Shown: positions 18,645 to 29,092 of the stretch, piece after piece
Position numbering within the stretch: position 1 is the stretch's first letter
How the letters are laid out: each line of letters begins with the position of its first letter
Origin: Streptomyces sp. NBC_01198
GTDB taxonomy: Bacteria; Actinomycetota; Actinomycetes; Streptomycetales; Streptomycetaceae
Reading direction: 5' to 3'
DNA: 64,000 nt
Assembly (NCBI RefSeq): GCF_036010485.1
Contig: NZ_CP108568.1
Location: 5,480,501-5,544,500, forward strand
The notes under the pieces: model-generated
What the model saw: only the letters and a program-made list of their open reading frames with translations
Database searches by the model: none
What the model was told of the DNA's origin: nothing
Position numbers and translations under genes: made by a program

Positions 18645-21600
18645 GCGTATGCCTCGATGCCGTACAGCGAGTAACCGTAGGCGGTGGCCCGGCGCACCCC
18701 CTGCACCCGGATGAAGGCGGTCTCCCCGGCGCCGTCCAGCCACACCGCCTCGCGCCCGCCGCCGCCGTCCGCCACGGTGGCCGCGGTGTGCCAGCTCACC
18801 CCGTCGGCCGACGTCTGCACCTCGTAGCGCGCCGCGTAGGCGTCCTGCCAGTGCAGCACCACCTCGCCGACCCGGGCGGGCGCCGCCAGCCGCACCTGCA
18901 CCCACGCGGAGTCGTCCACCGCCGAGGACCAGCGGGTGGCCGGGTCGCCGTCGGCCACCGCGGCGGCCGGGAAGTCCGCGGTCTCGTCGCCGGACGAGGA
19001 GGCGGTACCACCGGGCACCAGATCGGGGCCGCCGGTCGGCGGATGCGCCCGCACGGTGACGGTCCGCTCCACCGTTCGGCCGGCGACGGTGAAGCGCACC
19101 GGCACGGAGTACGTCCCGGGGGCGGTGCCGGCCGGCACCGACACGGCCAGCGGCAGGCGTGCGGTGCCGCCGCGGCGCAGCGGCAGCGCGCCCGGCAGCC
19201 GTAAGCCCACCGGGCCCCCCGGCTGCCGGGCGTCGGCGGCCGACACCGTCACGTCCCTGGGCAGGCCGGAGGCCACCGTCGCGGTCACCCGCACCGCCGG
19301 GCCGCCCGCCGGCACGTCGACCTGCGGCTGGTCCAGCGTCACCCGCGGCGCCCCGGCGAACCACGGCACGACCTCGCACACCCCGCGCCCGTCCGACAGC
19401 CGTACGGCGTCCACCAGCGCTCCGACGTGCAGCTCCGTCCAGTCGCCCGCCAGCACGCCGACCCGCTGCCAGCCCCCGGCCGCGGTATGGGCCTCGACCG
19501 ACACCGGCGCCGCGTACGGCGGCCGGCCGGCCGGAACGGGCGAGGGCACGTCAATGGCCGCGACGGTCAGGGTGTCCAGCTGCCGGGCGCCGCCGAAGTC
19601 CACGGTCAGCGGGCCGGAGCCGGCCGACGTCGACAGGTCGCCGTCCACCGCGGCCGCCGCGTGGTCCGGGCCGGCCGCCGACACGGTGACGGCGCCGCTC
19701 ACCGCCACGGCGAATTCCCGTACGGTCACCGCGCCGGGCTGGCCCTCGACGGCCCGCAGCCGCACCCGGCGGACCGTCGTACCCGGGGGGAACCGCGCGG
19801 TGATCACCGGCTGGTCGTGGTATTCGCCGATCCGGCGCCAGCCGCTGCCGTCGTCCGCGGCCACTTCGAGTACCGCGTCGTGCAGGAAGTCGTCCGAGCC
19901 GCTGCCGTCGCCCATCGTGATCCGCACCGAGCCGACCTGCTTCGCCGCGCCCAGGTCCACGCCGAAGGCGTCGTCAGGGCGCGGCGGCGTGTCGCTCGAC
20001 CAGGCGGTGGCGGCCTTCCCGTCGACCATGGCCGCCGGGTCGGTGCCGCGGCCCGAGGCCATCGACGTGGTCGCCGTCGGGCCGTTCGCGCCGAGGCCCG
20101 CCCAGGCGTCGGCGTCGTCCACCGCGCCGGTCAGGAAGTCGTCGAGCACAGCGCCGCCGACCGTCGCGGTGCCCTGCGCGAGCTCCGCACGGTCGCCGTC
20201 CAGCGCCTGCCGGGCCCGCCAGGCGGCGGCCCCGTCGCCTCGGGCCTGCGCCGACAGAAGGTCCACCGCCTGCTCGCCCGCCGCCCCGTACAGCGACAGC
20301 CGGTCGAGCCACGGCCGCACCTCGTCGCCGAACCCGCCGCCCGCGAGCCCGTCGAGGCGGCCGGGCGCGGTGCGCATCACCGTGAAGGCCGCGCGCAGCT
20401 TCGCCGCCGCCGTCGTGAGCTGCCGCGCGCCGGAGGGCGCCGGCGCCGCCAGCGCGGCGCGGAAGGCGGCGATCAGCGGGCGCAGATACGCCGACTCCTC
20501 GCCGCCGAGCGCGGACGACGCCTCGTTCGCCGCCAGTGCCCGCAGCGCCGCCCTGGTCGGCTCGTCGGGACCGGCGAGGTCGTCGACGGCGGCCTGCCAG
20601 GACGCCTGCGGGTCGTAGCCGTTCGGGTTCCAGGCGAAATCCGCGGCAGTGAACAGCGCGATACGCGACGCCGCCGGCTGCTGCATCGCGCTGGCCAGCA
20701 GGCCGGCCGACACCGTCGCCACGGCCGGCTGCCGCCCGGTGTACGGACCGAGGAAGAGCCGGTCCGCGGCGAAGTCGTTGACCGGGTAGTTGTCGACCGT
20801 GAGCAGCGGATGCCGCAGCGCGGCCTTCGCGGACGCCACCTGCGTCCCGGTGATGTGCCCCGGCACCACCCCGACGCCGGTCCAGGCCACCGCGACCCGC
20901 GGGTCGAGCGCCTTCGCCAGCGCCGTGCGGTAGTCGGTCGCGCCGTCCTGGTAGAACTCCGTCGGCAGCAGCGACACCGCGCCTGCCGCGGCGCCGCCGT
21001 GACGGCCGGTCAGGTACGCCGCCGCCGCGTTCGTCACCTCCGCCTGCGCCCGGGCCGCGGCCTGCGGGCCGGTGCCGAAGGTGCGGGCGTCGGCGGAGCA
21101 GTGCCACTCGCTGTAGCTGACGTCCTGGAACTGGATCTGGAACGCGCGGACGCCCAGCGCCCACATCTCGTCCAGCTTGCGGTGCAGCGCGGTCCGGTCG
21201 GCGGCCGACGAGAAGCACAGGTTCTGACCGGGCGCCAGCGCCCACGCCAGCGTGACGTGGTCCTCGGCGGCGCGGGCCGCCAGCGCCCGGAAGTCCGCCC
21301 GCTGGGCGGCCGGGTAGGGCTCGCGCCACTGCTGCTCGCGGTACGGGTCGTCGCCGGGGGAGTAGAGGTAGCGGTTCTGCTTCGTCCGCGCCATGAAGTC
21401 CAGCTGCGCCAGGCGCTGGTCCTGCGTCCACGGAACGCCATAGAAGCTCTCGGTGATGCCGCGGACGGTCGCGGCGGGCCAGTCCCGGACGGTGGCCGGG
21501 GCGAAGCCGCGGTCCTGGTGCCGGGTGGCCGCCAGCTGACGCAGCGTCTGGGCGGCGTGGAAGAGCCCGTCGGTGCCCACGCCCTGCAAGGCGACGGTGC

Positions 21601-22060
21601 CGCCGCCGACGGCGAGCCGGTAGCCGCCGTCGGGCAGGTCATCGGCGGGCGGCGCGCCGAGGGCGGCGAGCGGGCCTGTTGCGGGGGCGCCGGCGTAGAC
21701 GGTCAGGCCCTGGGCGGGGGCGGGGGCCTGGGCGGTGCGGGTGATGTCGAGGGCGCCCGCGGAGCGGAGGGTCTGCTCGATCACGTCGAGGGCGTACGGG
21801 TCGGCTGACGCGTCGGCGACCAGGGTCACGTGCGCGGTGACGCGGGCGAAGTCACCCTGGCGGCGCAGGTACTGGGGCTTCGGGGAGACGGTGGCCGCCG
21901 TGTCCGCCCGGGCGGCCGGGGTGGACGCGCCGGCGTCGGCGAGCGCGGTGAGCCCGGGGCGGGCGAGTGCGTGCGCGGGCTGGGCGGAGGCCGGGGCCTG
22001 GCCGAACCAGCCGCCGACGACGGTGGCCGCCAGCGCGACGGCCGAAGTCCTACGCAGCAC
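18632..22060 (-). CDS. Secreted beta-N-acetylglucosaminidase-type enzyme (GH84) with discoidin modules
   Basis: 1142 aa. GTG 22060 is chosen because AGGGAGG precedes it and it opens directly on a signal peptide (cleavage near residue 27, APASA-Q). Order: GH20b-like N-terminal domain (about 55-180), GH84 barrel (about 190-480; RGITESFYG, LYSPGDDPYR, DNYPVND), helical linker region, then F5/8-type discoidin carbohydrate-binding modules (about 690 on; DGKAATAWSS, DGDPATRWSS) with an NPCBM-like middle part. GH84 enzymes use an Asp-Asp pair; at the aligned place this protein has Q312-D313. Probably acts outside the cell on GlcNAc-containing polymers, which fits the nearby csn operon, but activity of the Gln variant is uncertain. 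Confidence 0.87.
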   Translation of the reverse strand: MLRRTSAVALAATVVGGWFGQAPASAQPAHALARPGLTALADAGASTPAARADTAATVSPKPQYLRRQGDFARVTAHVTLVADASADPYALDVIEQTLRSAGALDITRTAQAPAPAQGLTVYAGAPATGPLAALGAPPADDLPDGGYRLAVGGGTVALQGVGTDGLFHAAQTLRQLAATRHQDRGFAPATVRDWPAATVRGITESFYGVPWTQDQRLAQLDFMARTKQNRYLYSPGDDPYREQQWREPYPAAQRADFRALAARAAEDHVTLAWALAPGQNLCFSSAADRTALHRKLDEMWALGVRAFQIQFQDVSYSEWHCSADARTFGTGPQAAARAQAEVTNAAAAYLTGRHGGAAAGAVSLLPTEFYQDGATDYRTALAKALDPRVAVAWTGVGVVPGHITGTQVASAKAALRHPLLTVDNYPVNDFAADRLFLGPYTGRQPAVATVSAGLLASAMQQPAASRIALFTAADFAWNPNGYDPQASWQAAVDDLAGPDEPTRAALRALAANEASSALGGEESAYLRPLIAAFRAALAAPAPSGARQLTTAAAKLRAAFTVMRTAPGRLDGLAGGGFGDEVRPWLDRLSLYGAAGEQAVDLLSAQARGDGAAAWRARQALDGDRAELAQGTATVGGAVLDDFLTGAVDDADAWAGLGANGPTATTSMASGRGTDPAAMVDGKAATAWSSDTPPRPDDAFGVDLGAAKQVGSVRITMGDGSGSDDFLHDAVLEVAADDGSGWRRIGEYHDQPVITARFPPGTTVRRVRLRAVEGQPGAVTVREFAVAVSGAVTVSAAGPDHAAAAVDGDLSTSAGSGPLTVDFGGARQLDTLTVAAIDVPSPVPAGRPPYAAPVSVEAHTAAGGWQRVGVLAGDWTELHVGALVDAVRLSDGRGVCEVVPWFAGAPRVTLDQPQVDVPAGGPAVRVTATVASGLPRDVTVSAADARQPGGPVGLRLPGALPLRRGGTARLPLAVSVPAGTAPGTYSVPVRFTVAGRTVERTVTVRAHPPTGGPDLVPGGTASSSGDETADFPAAAVADGDPATRWSSAVDDSAWVQVRLAAPARVGEVVLHWQDAYAARYEVQTSADGVSWHTAATVADGGGGREAVWLDGAGETAFIRVQGVRRATAYGYSLYGIEAYAVTG

Positions 22061-22338
22061 GGGGGGTCCTCCCTGCGGCCTTGCGCGCGACACCGAACGG
22101 CGAGCTCACCACTCGCGTGCGCCCCGTGTCAACGGCTGCGCCCCGGTGGTGCGCGTGGGGTCCGGCGGGCGGGCCGGCGCCGCACCGCGGTGGCCCCTCG
22201 GCGCACGCGCCGCCACCGGGGCGGGCGCCACCGGGTGCGCGGTCCGGCGGGTACGGGAGTTGTCCACAAGGCTTCCGCGCCGGATGGGGGTGACGTGCGA
22301 GGATGGGCGTCTCACCTGACGAGAAGGAGTGGGCCACC

Positions 22339-24909
22339 GTGCCTGGTACGAACCTCACGCGCGAGGAGGCGCAGCAGCGGGCGGCTCTGCTGACTGTGGA
22401 CGGCTATGGGATCGAGCTGGACCTGAGCGGCGCCCAGGAGGGTGGCACGTTCCGGTCGCGGACCACGGTGCGCTTCGACGTGGCCGGGGACGGCGGTTCG
22501 AGCTTCATCGACCTGGTGGCGCCCACGGTGCACGAGGTGGTGCTGAACGGCGTGGCGCTGGACCCCGAGGGCGTCTTCAAGGACTCGCGGATCGCGCTGG
22601 ACTCGCTGCCCGGCGGGCGGAGCGAACTGCTGGTCGTGGCGGACTGCGCGTACACCAACACCGGTGAGGGGCTGCACCGGTTCGTCGACCCGGTGGACAA
22701 GCAGGCGTATCTGTACACGCAGTTCGAGGTGCCGGACGCGCGGCGGGTGTTCGCCAGCTTCGAACAGCCGGATCTGAAGGGGACGTTCGCCTTCACGGTG
22801 AAGGCGCCGCAGGGCTGGACGGTGATCTCGAACTCGCCGACGCCCGAGCCGTCGGCCGACGGGGTGTGGACGTTCGAGCCGACCCCGCGGATGTCGACCT
22901 ATGTCACCGCGCTGATCGCGGGTCCGTACACGTCGGTGCACGGCAGCTGGGAGGGCGACGGGCGCAGCGTGCCGCTGGGCGTCTACTGCCGGCCCTCGCT
23001 GGCCGAGCACCTGGACGCCGAGGCGATCTTCCAGGTCACCCGGCTGGGCTTCGACTGGTTCCAGGAGAAGTTCGACTACGCCTACCCGTTCGCCAAGTAC
23101 GACCAGCTGTTCGTGCCGGAGTTCAACGCGGGCGCGATGGAGAACGCCGGCGCGGTGACGATCCGTGACCAGTACGTCTTCCGGTCGAAGGTGACCGACG
23201 CGGCGTACGAGACGCGGGCCGAGACGATCCTGCACGAGCTGGCGCACATGTGGTTCGGCGACCTGGTCACCATGGAGTGGTGGAACGACCTTTGGCTGAA
23301 CGAGTCGTTCGCCACCTACACCTCGATCGCCTGCCAGGCGCACGCCGAGGGCTCGCGCTGGCCGCACTCGTGGACGACGTTCGCCAACACGATGAAGACC
23401 TGGGCCTACCGGCAGGACCAGCTGCCCTCGACACACCCGATCATGGCGGAGATCAACGACCTGGACGACGTGCTCGTCAACTTCGACGGGATCACGTACG
23501 CCAAGGGCGCCTCGGTGCTCAAGCAGCTGGTCGCCTACGTCGGGATGGACGAGTTCTTCGCCGGCGTGCAGGCCTACTTCAAGCAGCACGCCTGGGGGAA
23601 CACCCGGCTGACCGACCTGCTGGGCGCGCTGGAGGAGACCTCGGGCCGCGACCTCAAGGCCTGGTCCCGGGCGTGGCTGGAGACCGCGGGCATCAACGTG
23701 CTGCGGCCGGAGATCACGGTGGACGCCACCGGAGCGGTGACGTCCTTCGCCGTCCGGCAGGAGGCGCCCGCGCTGCCCGTGGGCGCCAAGGGCAAGGCGG
23801 TGCTGCGGCCGCACCGGATCGCGGTCGGCCTCTACGACCTGCGGGACGGCGTGCTGGAGCGCACCGAGCGGATCGAGCTTGACGTGGACGGCGAGCTGAC
23901 CGAGGTGCCCTTCCCGGCGGGCGCCCGCCGCCCCGACGTGATCCTGCTCAACGACGACGACCTGTCGTACGCCAAGGTGCGGCTGGACGAGCAGTCGCTG
24001 GCCGTGGTCCGCGACCACGTCGGCGACTTCACCCATTCGCTGCCCCGCGCGCTGATCTGGGCGTCGGCCTGGGACATGACGCGGGACGGCGAGCTGGCCA
24101 CCCGCGACTACCTGGAGCTGGTGCTGCACGGCATCGGCAAGGAGTCGGACATCGGCGTGGTGCAGTCCCTGCACCGCCAGGTGAAGCTGGCCCTCGACCT
24201 CTACGCCGATCCGGCGTGGCGGGAGACCGGGCTGGCCCGCTGGACCGCCGCCGCCCAGGAGCACCTGGCGGCGGCCGCCGCCGGCAGCGACCACCAGCTG
24301 GCGTGGGCCAGGGCGTTCGCGGTGACCGCCCGCACCCCCGAGCAGCTGGACGTCCTCGCCGGGCTGCTCGACGGCACGGTGACCTACGATGGCCTGGCCG
24401 TCGACACCGACCTGCGCTGGGCGCTGCTGAACCGGCTGGCCGTCACCGGCCGCGCGGACGACAAGGCGATCGAGGCGGAGCTCGCCCTCGACCCGACCTC
24501 CGCGGGCGAGCAGCACGCCGCGGCGGCCCGGGCGGCGCGGCCGACCGAGGCGGCCAAGGCCGAGGTGTGGGCGTCGGTCGTCGAGGCCGACACGCTGCCG
24601 AACGCGACGCAGGAAGCCGTCATCGGCGGCTTCGTGCAGACCGACCAGCGCGAGCTGCTCGCGGCCTACACCGAGCGGTACTTCGCCGCGATCAAGCAGG
24701 TGTGGACCGACCGCAGCAACGAGATGGGCCAGCAGATCGTCGTCGGCCTCTTCCCGACGCTGCAGGTCTCGCAGGCCACGCTGGACGCGACCGACGCGTG
24801 GCTGGCGAGCGCCGAGCCGGTGCCGTCGCTGCGCCGGCTGGTCGTCGAGTCCCGCGCGGGCGTCGAGCGCGCGCTGAAAGCCCAGGCCGCGGACGCGGCG
24901 GCGGGCTGA
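22339..24909 (+). CDS. pepN: Aminopeptidase N (M1 metallopeptidase)
   Basis: 856 aa from GTG 22339, with AAGGAG 9 bp upstream. Catalytic features of family M1 are complete: substrate-binding GAMEN, zinc motif HELAH followed 18 residues later by the Glu in NESFA, then the helical C-terminal ERAP1-like domain from about 520. No signal peptide: cytoplasmic removal of N-terminal residues from peptides, as in protein turnover. Divergent from the GH84 gene. A paralogue lies at 34522-37149. Confidence 0.96.
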   Translation: MPGTNLTREEAQQRAALLTVDGYGIELDLSGAQEGGTFRSRTTVRFDVAGDGGSSFIDLVAPTVHEVVLNGVALDPEGVFKDSRIALDSLPGGRSELLVVADCAYTNTGEGLHRFVDPVDKQAYLYTQFEVPDARRVFASFEQPDLKGTFAFTVKAPQGWTVISNSPTPEPSADGVWTFEPTPRMSTYVTALIAGPYTSVHGSWEGDGRSVPLGVYCRPSLAEHLDAEAIFQVTRLGFDWFQEKFDYAYPFAKYDQLFVPEFNAGAMENAGAVTIRDQYVFRSKVTDAAYETRAETILHELAHMWFGDLVTMEWWNDLWLNESFATYTSIACQAHAEGSRWPHSWTTFANTMKTWAYRQDQLPSTHPIMAEINDLDDVLVNFDGITYAKGASVLKQLVAYVGMDEFFAGVQAYFKQHAWGNTRLTDLLGALEETSGRDLKAWSRAWLETAGINVLRPEITVDATGAVTSFAVRQEAPALPVGAKGKAVLRPHRIAVGLYDLRDGVLERTERIELDVDGELTEVPFPAGARRPDVILLNDDDLSYAKVRLDEQSLAVVRDHVGDFTHSLPRALIWASAWDMTRDGELATRDYLELVLHGIGKESDIGVVQSLHRQVKLALDLYADPAWRETGLARWTAAAQEHLAAAAAGSDHQLAWARAFAVTARTPEQLDVLAGLLDGTVTYDGLAVDTDLRWALLNRLAVTGRADDKAIEAELALDPTSAGEQHAAAARAARPTEAAKAEVWASVVEADTLPNATQEAVIGGFVQTDQRELLAAYTERYFAAIKQVWTDRSNEMGQQIVVGLFPTLQVSQATLDATDAWLASAEPVPSLRRLVVESRAGVERALKAQAADAAAG

Positions 24910-25156
24910 TCGCCGGGGTCCCGGGCCCCGCGCCCGGGACCAGGACCGGCGGTCGGCAAGACCCGGACCGGCGGTAGGTGAGACCGGACCGGCGGTCGGC
25001 AAGGGGACGGCAAAGATCGTCAGCATGTGGCCGACCGCCCCCGGCGCGTTGGCCACAGGTTCACCAGGCGCCTCCATCGGCCCAGACGGTTCCCCGGCAG
25101 AGTCTCGGTGGGTCCATGACAAGGACTCGTATTCCACTGCTCAAGGAGGAACGTTC

Positions 25157-26584
25157 ATGGCCGAGTTGACGCGCCGCAGACTCCTCGGATCCGCGGCGGG
25201 GGCCGTGGGTGGCGCCGCGGCGCTGACCCTGCTGCCCCCCAGCGTTCAGGCCGCCGTCGCCGCCGGTCCGCCGCGGCACGGCTCACTCCGCGACATCGAA
25301 CACGTCGTCCTGCTGATGCAGGAGAACCGCTCGTTCGACCACTACTTCGGCACGCTGTCCGGCGTCCGCGGCTTCAACGACCCGCACGCCAAGCAGCTGT
25401 CCACCGGGCGCTCGGTCTTCTACCAGCCCGACACGGTCAACCCCGACGGCTACACGCTGCCCTTCCACCTGGACACCAAGGCCAGCAGCGCCCAGGCGAT
25501 CCCCTCCACCAGCCACGCCTACACCGTCCAGCACCAGGCGTGGAACAACGGCGCCATGGACCAGTGGCTGCCCGCCCACCGCAAGGCCGACGGCGTCAAC
25601 GGCCCCTACGTGATGGGCTACTACACCCGCGAGGACATCCCCTTCCAGTTCGCCCTCGCCGAGACGTTCACCATCTGCGACAACTACTTCTGCTCGATGA
25701 TGGGCCCGACCTGGCCGAACCGGCTGTTCTGGATGACCGGTACGGTCGACCCCGGCGGCACCGAGGGCGGCCCGGTCATCTCCAACTCCGCGCCCACGCC
25801 GTACACCTGGACCACCTACGCCGAGCGGCTGCAGGCGGCCGGCGTCGACTGGCGGGTCTACCAGCAGACCGACAACTACGGCACGAACATGCTGTCGCAG
25901 TTCCAGCAGTTCAAGGACGCCAAGCCGGGCGACCCGCTGTACGACCGCGGCATGGTCGCCCAGCCGGCGGGCACCTTCGAGGACGACGCCCGCAACGACC
26001 GGCTCCCGGCCGTCTCCTGGATCCTGCCGACCAGCTACCAGTCCGAGCACCCGAACTACCTGCCGGCCGCGGGCGCGGACTTCGTGGCCTCCAAGCTGGA
26101 AGCCATCGCGTCCAACCCCAAGGTCTGGGCCAAGACCGCCTTCCTCCTCAACTACGACGAGAACGACGGCCTGTTCGACCACGTCGTGCCGCCCACGCCC
26201 AAGGCGGGCACCCCCGAGGAGTTCGTGCAGGGCCTGCCCATCGGCGGCGGCTTCCGGGTGCCGGCCATCGTGGTGTCGCCGTGGACGGTCGGCGGCTGGG
26301 TGGCGGGCGAGGCCTTCGACCACACCTCGGTGCTGCAGTTCCTCGAACGCTTCACCGGCGTCGAGGAGCCCAACATCAGCCAGTGGCGGCGCCGTACGTT
26401 CGGCGACCTGACCTCGGCCTTCCGCTTCCACGACGAGCGGCGGCGCCCGCCGCGGCTGCCCGAGGACACCGCGGAGCAGCTGGCCGGGGCCCAGCAGGAG
26501 GTGGCCACGCTGCCGAAGCCGACGCTGCCGGGGGCGGACCAGTCCTTCCCGCACCAGGAGCGGGGACACCGTCCGTACACGTAG
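25157..26584 (+). CDS. Tat-exported phosphoesterase (phospholipase C / acid phosphatase family)
   Basis: 475 aa. ATG 25157 sits behind AAGGAGG. A twin-arginine signal (TRRRLLGSAAG, then a hydrophobic run to about residue 30) shows folded export. The phosphoesterase motif VVLLMQENRSFDHYFG follows at about 47-62, with metal/phosphate site residues later (NYDENDGLFDHV, HTSVLQFLE). Family members cleave phospholipids or phosphate monoesters; the short form without C-terminal extra domains cannot be assigned to one substrate. Such genes often respond to phosphate limitation; I did not identify a PHO box. Confidence 0.9.
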   Translation: MAELTRRRLLGSAAGAVGGAAALTLLPPSVQAAVAAGPPRHGSLRDIEHVVLLMQENRSFDHYFGTLSGVRGFNDPHAKQLSTGRSVFYQPDTVNPDGYTLPFHLDTKASSAQAIPSTSHAYTVQHQAWNNGAMDQWLPAHRKADGVNGPYVMGYYTREDIPFQFALAETFTICDNYFCSMMGPTWPNRLFWMTGTVDPGGTEGGPVISNSAPTPYTWTTYAERLQAAGVDWRVYQQTDNYGTNMLSQFQQFKDAKPGDPLYDRGMVAQPAGTFEDDARNDRLPAVSWILPTSYQSEHPNYLPAAGADFVASKLEAIASNPKVWAKTAFLLNYDENDGLFDHVVPPTPKAGTPEEFVQGLPIGGGFRVPAIVVSPWTVGGWVAGEAFDHTSVLQFLERFTGVEEPNISQWRRRTFGDLTSAFRFHDERRRPPRLPEDTAEQLAGAQQEVATLPKPTLPGADQSFPHQERGHRPYT

Positions 26585-26749
26585 GCCGCGGCCGGTGCCC
26601 CATGCCGTTCAGCCACCTGCGGCGGTGTGGGGTGCCGGCGACCGCGCCGGGACCCGCTGGCCTGGACGAGGCGCCGGCCGCCGGGCCCGCCGTCCAGCCG
26701 CCCGCGCACCGCGCGCTCGCCGGCGGCGCAGCCGGGCGAGGGGGGAAGG

Positions 26750-26989
26750 TCAGCCCTGTTGCTTGCGGGTCTTGTCGGTGATCATCACGAGGGCCGCGAT
26801 GATGCCGAAGAGCACCAGCGGGATGGCGACGAAGAGGCCGAGGGTCTGGATGACGCTCAGACCCGAGCCCGGGTCGTCGCCGTCGTCGCGGGTGTTCGCG
26901 AACGCCGGGGACGACAGCAGCAGCATCACGGTGGTCGCCGCGGTGACGGCGCCGGCGCGCATGACCTTCTTGTTGAGCTTCTTGTCCAC
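26750..26989 (-). CDS. Small membrane protein with signal peptide
   Basis: 79 aa. Lys-rich start (MDKKLNKKVMR), a signal peptide ending near AFA-N, an acidic Gly/Asp stretch, and a C-terminal TM helix (about 49-70) followed by TDKTRKQQG. Predicted topology: short segment outside, basic tail inside. No domain recognised. It stands alone between the phosphoesterase (convergent) and malQ. Confidence 0.75.
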   Translation of the reverse strand: MDKKLNKKVMRAGAVTAATTVMLLLSSPAFANTRDDGDDPGSGLSVIQTLGLFVAIPLVLFGIIAALVMITDKTRKQQG

Positions 26990-27037
26990 GTGCCAAGGGT
27001 AGTGACCGACTCCGGCGCCTGTGCGCCCGGGGGTGCT

Positions 27038-29092
27038 TTACGCTTCCGTGTCGGCGTGGAGGGCCCGGCGGATCTCGTCGGCGAGGCTGTGCAGGCGCGG
27101 CGACGCGGCGAGCTCTTCGAGGGTGAGGGGGTTGCCGTCGGGGTCGGCGACGGGGAGCCGCCAGTTCGGGTACTGGTCCCAGGTGCCCGGGAGATTCTGC
27201 GGGCGCCGGTCGCCCACCGCGTCCGGCAGCCAGACGCCGACCATCCTGGCGGGGGTCGCGGCCAGGAAGCGGTGCACCGCCCGCACGACGGCCTCCTCGT
27301 CGGCCGCGCCCTCCGGCAGCAGCCCGAGCCGGCCGAGCAGCGCGATCCACTCGGCCACCTCGGCGGCGTCCTCGGCCTGCTCCTGCTCCAGCGGGCGGGT
27401 GAGCAGACCGAGCCGGTGCCGCAGCTCGACGTGCTCGCCGGTGAGCCGGGCGGCGGTGCTCGGCAGGTCGTGCGTGGTCGCGGTGGCCAGACAGGCCTCC
27501 CGCCAGGCGCTCGGCGGCAGCGGCCGGCGGTCGGCGTGCTCGCCCTCGTAATCACGTTCGAACCACAGCACGGAGGTGCCGAGGATGCCGCGGTCGGCGA
27601 GCTGCTGCCGGACGCCGGGCTCGACCGTGCCGAGGTCCTCGCCGATGACGACGGCGCCGGCCTCGTGCGCCTCCAGGGCCAGCAGCCCGAGCATCGCATC
27701 CGCGTCGTAGCGCACATACGTGCCCTCGGTGGGCGGGCGGCCCTCGGGTACCCACCACAGCCGGAACAGGCCCATCACATGGTCGATGCGCAACCCGCCG
27801 GCGTGCCGCAGCATCCGGGCGATCAGGTCGCGGTAGGGGGCGTAGCCGGTGGCGGCGAGGGCGTCGGGGCGCCAGGGCGGCAGGCCCCAGTCCTGGCCGC
27901 GGGCGTTGAAGGCGTCCGGCGGCGCCCCGGTCGACATGCCCCTGGCCAGCACGTCCTGCATCGACCAGGCGTCGGAACCGGCCGGGTGGACGCCGACCGC
28001 GAGGTCGTGCACCACGCCGATCGGCATCCCCGCGTCACGCGCGGCCCGCTGGGCGGTGGCCAGCTGGCCGTCCGTCAGCCAGCTCAGCCAGCAGTGGAAG
28101 TCGATCCGGTCCTGGTGCCGGCTGCGCAGCCGTGCGACCTGTGCGGACCGTGGGTCGCGCAGTCCTGCGGGCCACTTCTGCCAGTCGGGACCGTGCAGTT
28201 CGGCCAGCGTGGACCAGGTGGCGTGGTCGTCGAGTGCCTGGCCCTGCGCGGCCAGGAAGTCGGCGTAGGCGGCCCGCCGGCCGGGGCTCAGCGGCACCTC
28301 GCGGAGCAGTTCCAGCGCCTGCGCCTTGAGCTCCCAGACCGCGTCCCGGTCGATGAGCATGTCCTTGAGCAGCACGTTGTCCCGCAGGGCCGCGGCCTTG
28401 ACCAGCAGCCGGCCGGCCCGCTCGCGCGCCTCCCTGGACAGATAGGCGTACTCCGGGACCTCCTCGATCCGCAGATACACCGGGTCGGGGAAGCGCCGCG
28501 AGGAGGGGCGGTACGGCGACGGGTCCGTGGGCCGGCCGGGCACCGACGCGTGCAGCGGGTTGATCTGGACGAACCCGGCGCCCAGCGCCCGTCCCGACCA
28601 GGCCGCGAGCTCCGCGAGGTCGCCCAGGTCACCCATGCCCCAGGAGCGCCCGGACAGGGTCGAATACAGCTGGGCCATGAAGCCGAACGCCCGGCCCTGC
28701 GGCCCGGCCACCCGCTCCGGCGCCACCACCAGGTCGCCCCTGGCGGTCCGGCCGTCGGCGGCGGCCGCGCGCAGCACGTAGCGCCCAGGTGCCTGCGGCA
28801 GCCCGGCCAGCGGCTCGCCCGCGGCGGTCTCGACGGTGACCTCGGTGCCCGCGGGCAGGCCGGTCAGCGGCTGCCCGGCCCGCAGCACGGTGCACGGCGC
28901 CAGCAGGCGGTGGGCGGTACGCAGCTCGTACGCGGCCAGCGCGTCACGCACGGCGTGCGGGGTGGACGCGTCCACGCCCAGGGCGGCCAGCACGGCCACC
29001 ACGGTCTCCTCCGAGACGGCGACCTCCTGCCCGGGGGCCGGGCGGTACGTCACATCCACGCCGTGCAGTGCCGCCAGCCGTGCCCGGTCCAT
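27038..29092 (-). CDS. malQ: 4-alpha-glucanotransferase (amylomaltase, GH77)
   Basis: 684 aa from ATG 29092, chosen because GGAGG lies just upstream; an in-frame start at 29116 lacks a ribosome site. The N-terminal 200 residues form the extra domain common in actinobacterial MalQ. The GH77 barrel carries SPYRPSSRRFPDPVY, IGVVHDLAVGVH (nucleophile region), RIDHVMGLFRLWW and VIGEDLGTVE (acid/base), and HDLPSTAARLTG. It moves glucan units between malto-oligosaccharides in glycogen and maltose metabolism. Cytoplasmic. Confidence 0.95.
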   Translation of the reverse strand: MDRARLAALHGVDVTYRPAPGQEVAVSEETVVAVLAALGVDASTPHAVRDALAAYELRTAHRLLAPCTVLRAGQPLTGLPAGTEVTVETAAGEPLAGLPQAPGRYVLRAAAADGRTARGDLVVAPERVAGPQGRAFGFMAQLYSTLSGRSWGMGDLGDLAELAAWSGRALGAGFVQINPLHASVPGRPTDPSPYRPSSRRFPDPVYLRIEEVPEYAYLSREARERAGRLLVKAAALRDNVLLKDMLIDRDAVWELKAQALELLREVPLSPGRRAAYADFLAAQGQALDDHATWSTLAELHGPDWQKWPAGLRDPRSAQVARLRSRHQDRIDFHCWLSWLTDGQLATAQRAARDAGMPIGVVHDLAVGVHPAGSDAWSMQDVLARGMSTGAPPDAFNARGQDWGLPPWRPDALAATGYAPYRDLIARMLRHAGGLRIDHVMGLFRLWWVPEGRPPTEGTYVRYDADAMLGLLALEAHEAGAVVIGEDLGTVEPGVRQQLADRGILGTSVLWFERDYEGEHADRRPLPPSAWREACLATATTHDLPSTAARLTGEHVELRHRLGLLTRPLEQEQAEDAAEVAEWIALLGRLGLLPEGAADEEAVVRAVHRFLAATPARMVGVWLPDAVGDRRPQNLPGTWDQYPNWRLPVADPDGNPLTLEELAASPRLHSLADEIRRALHADTEA

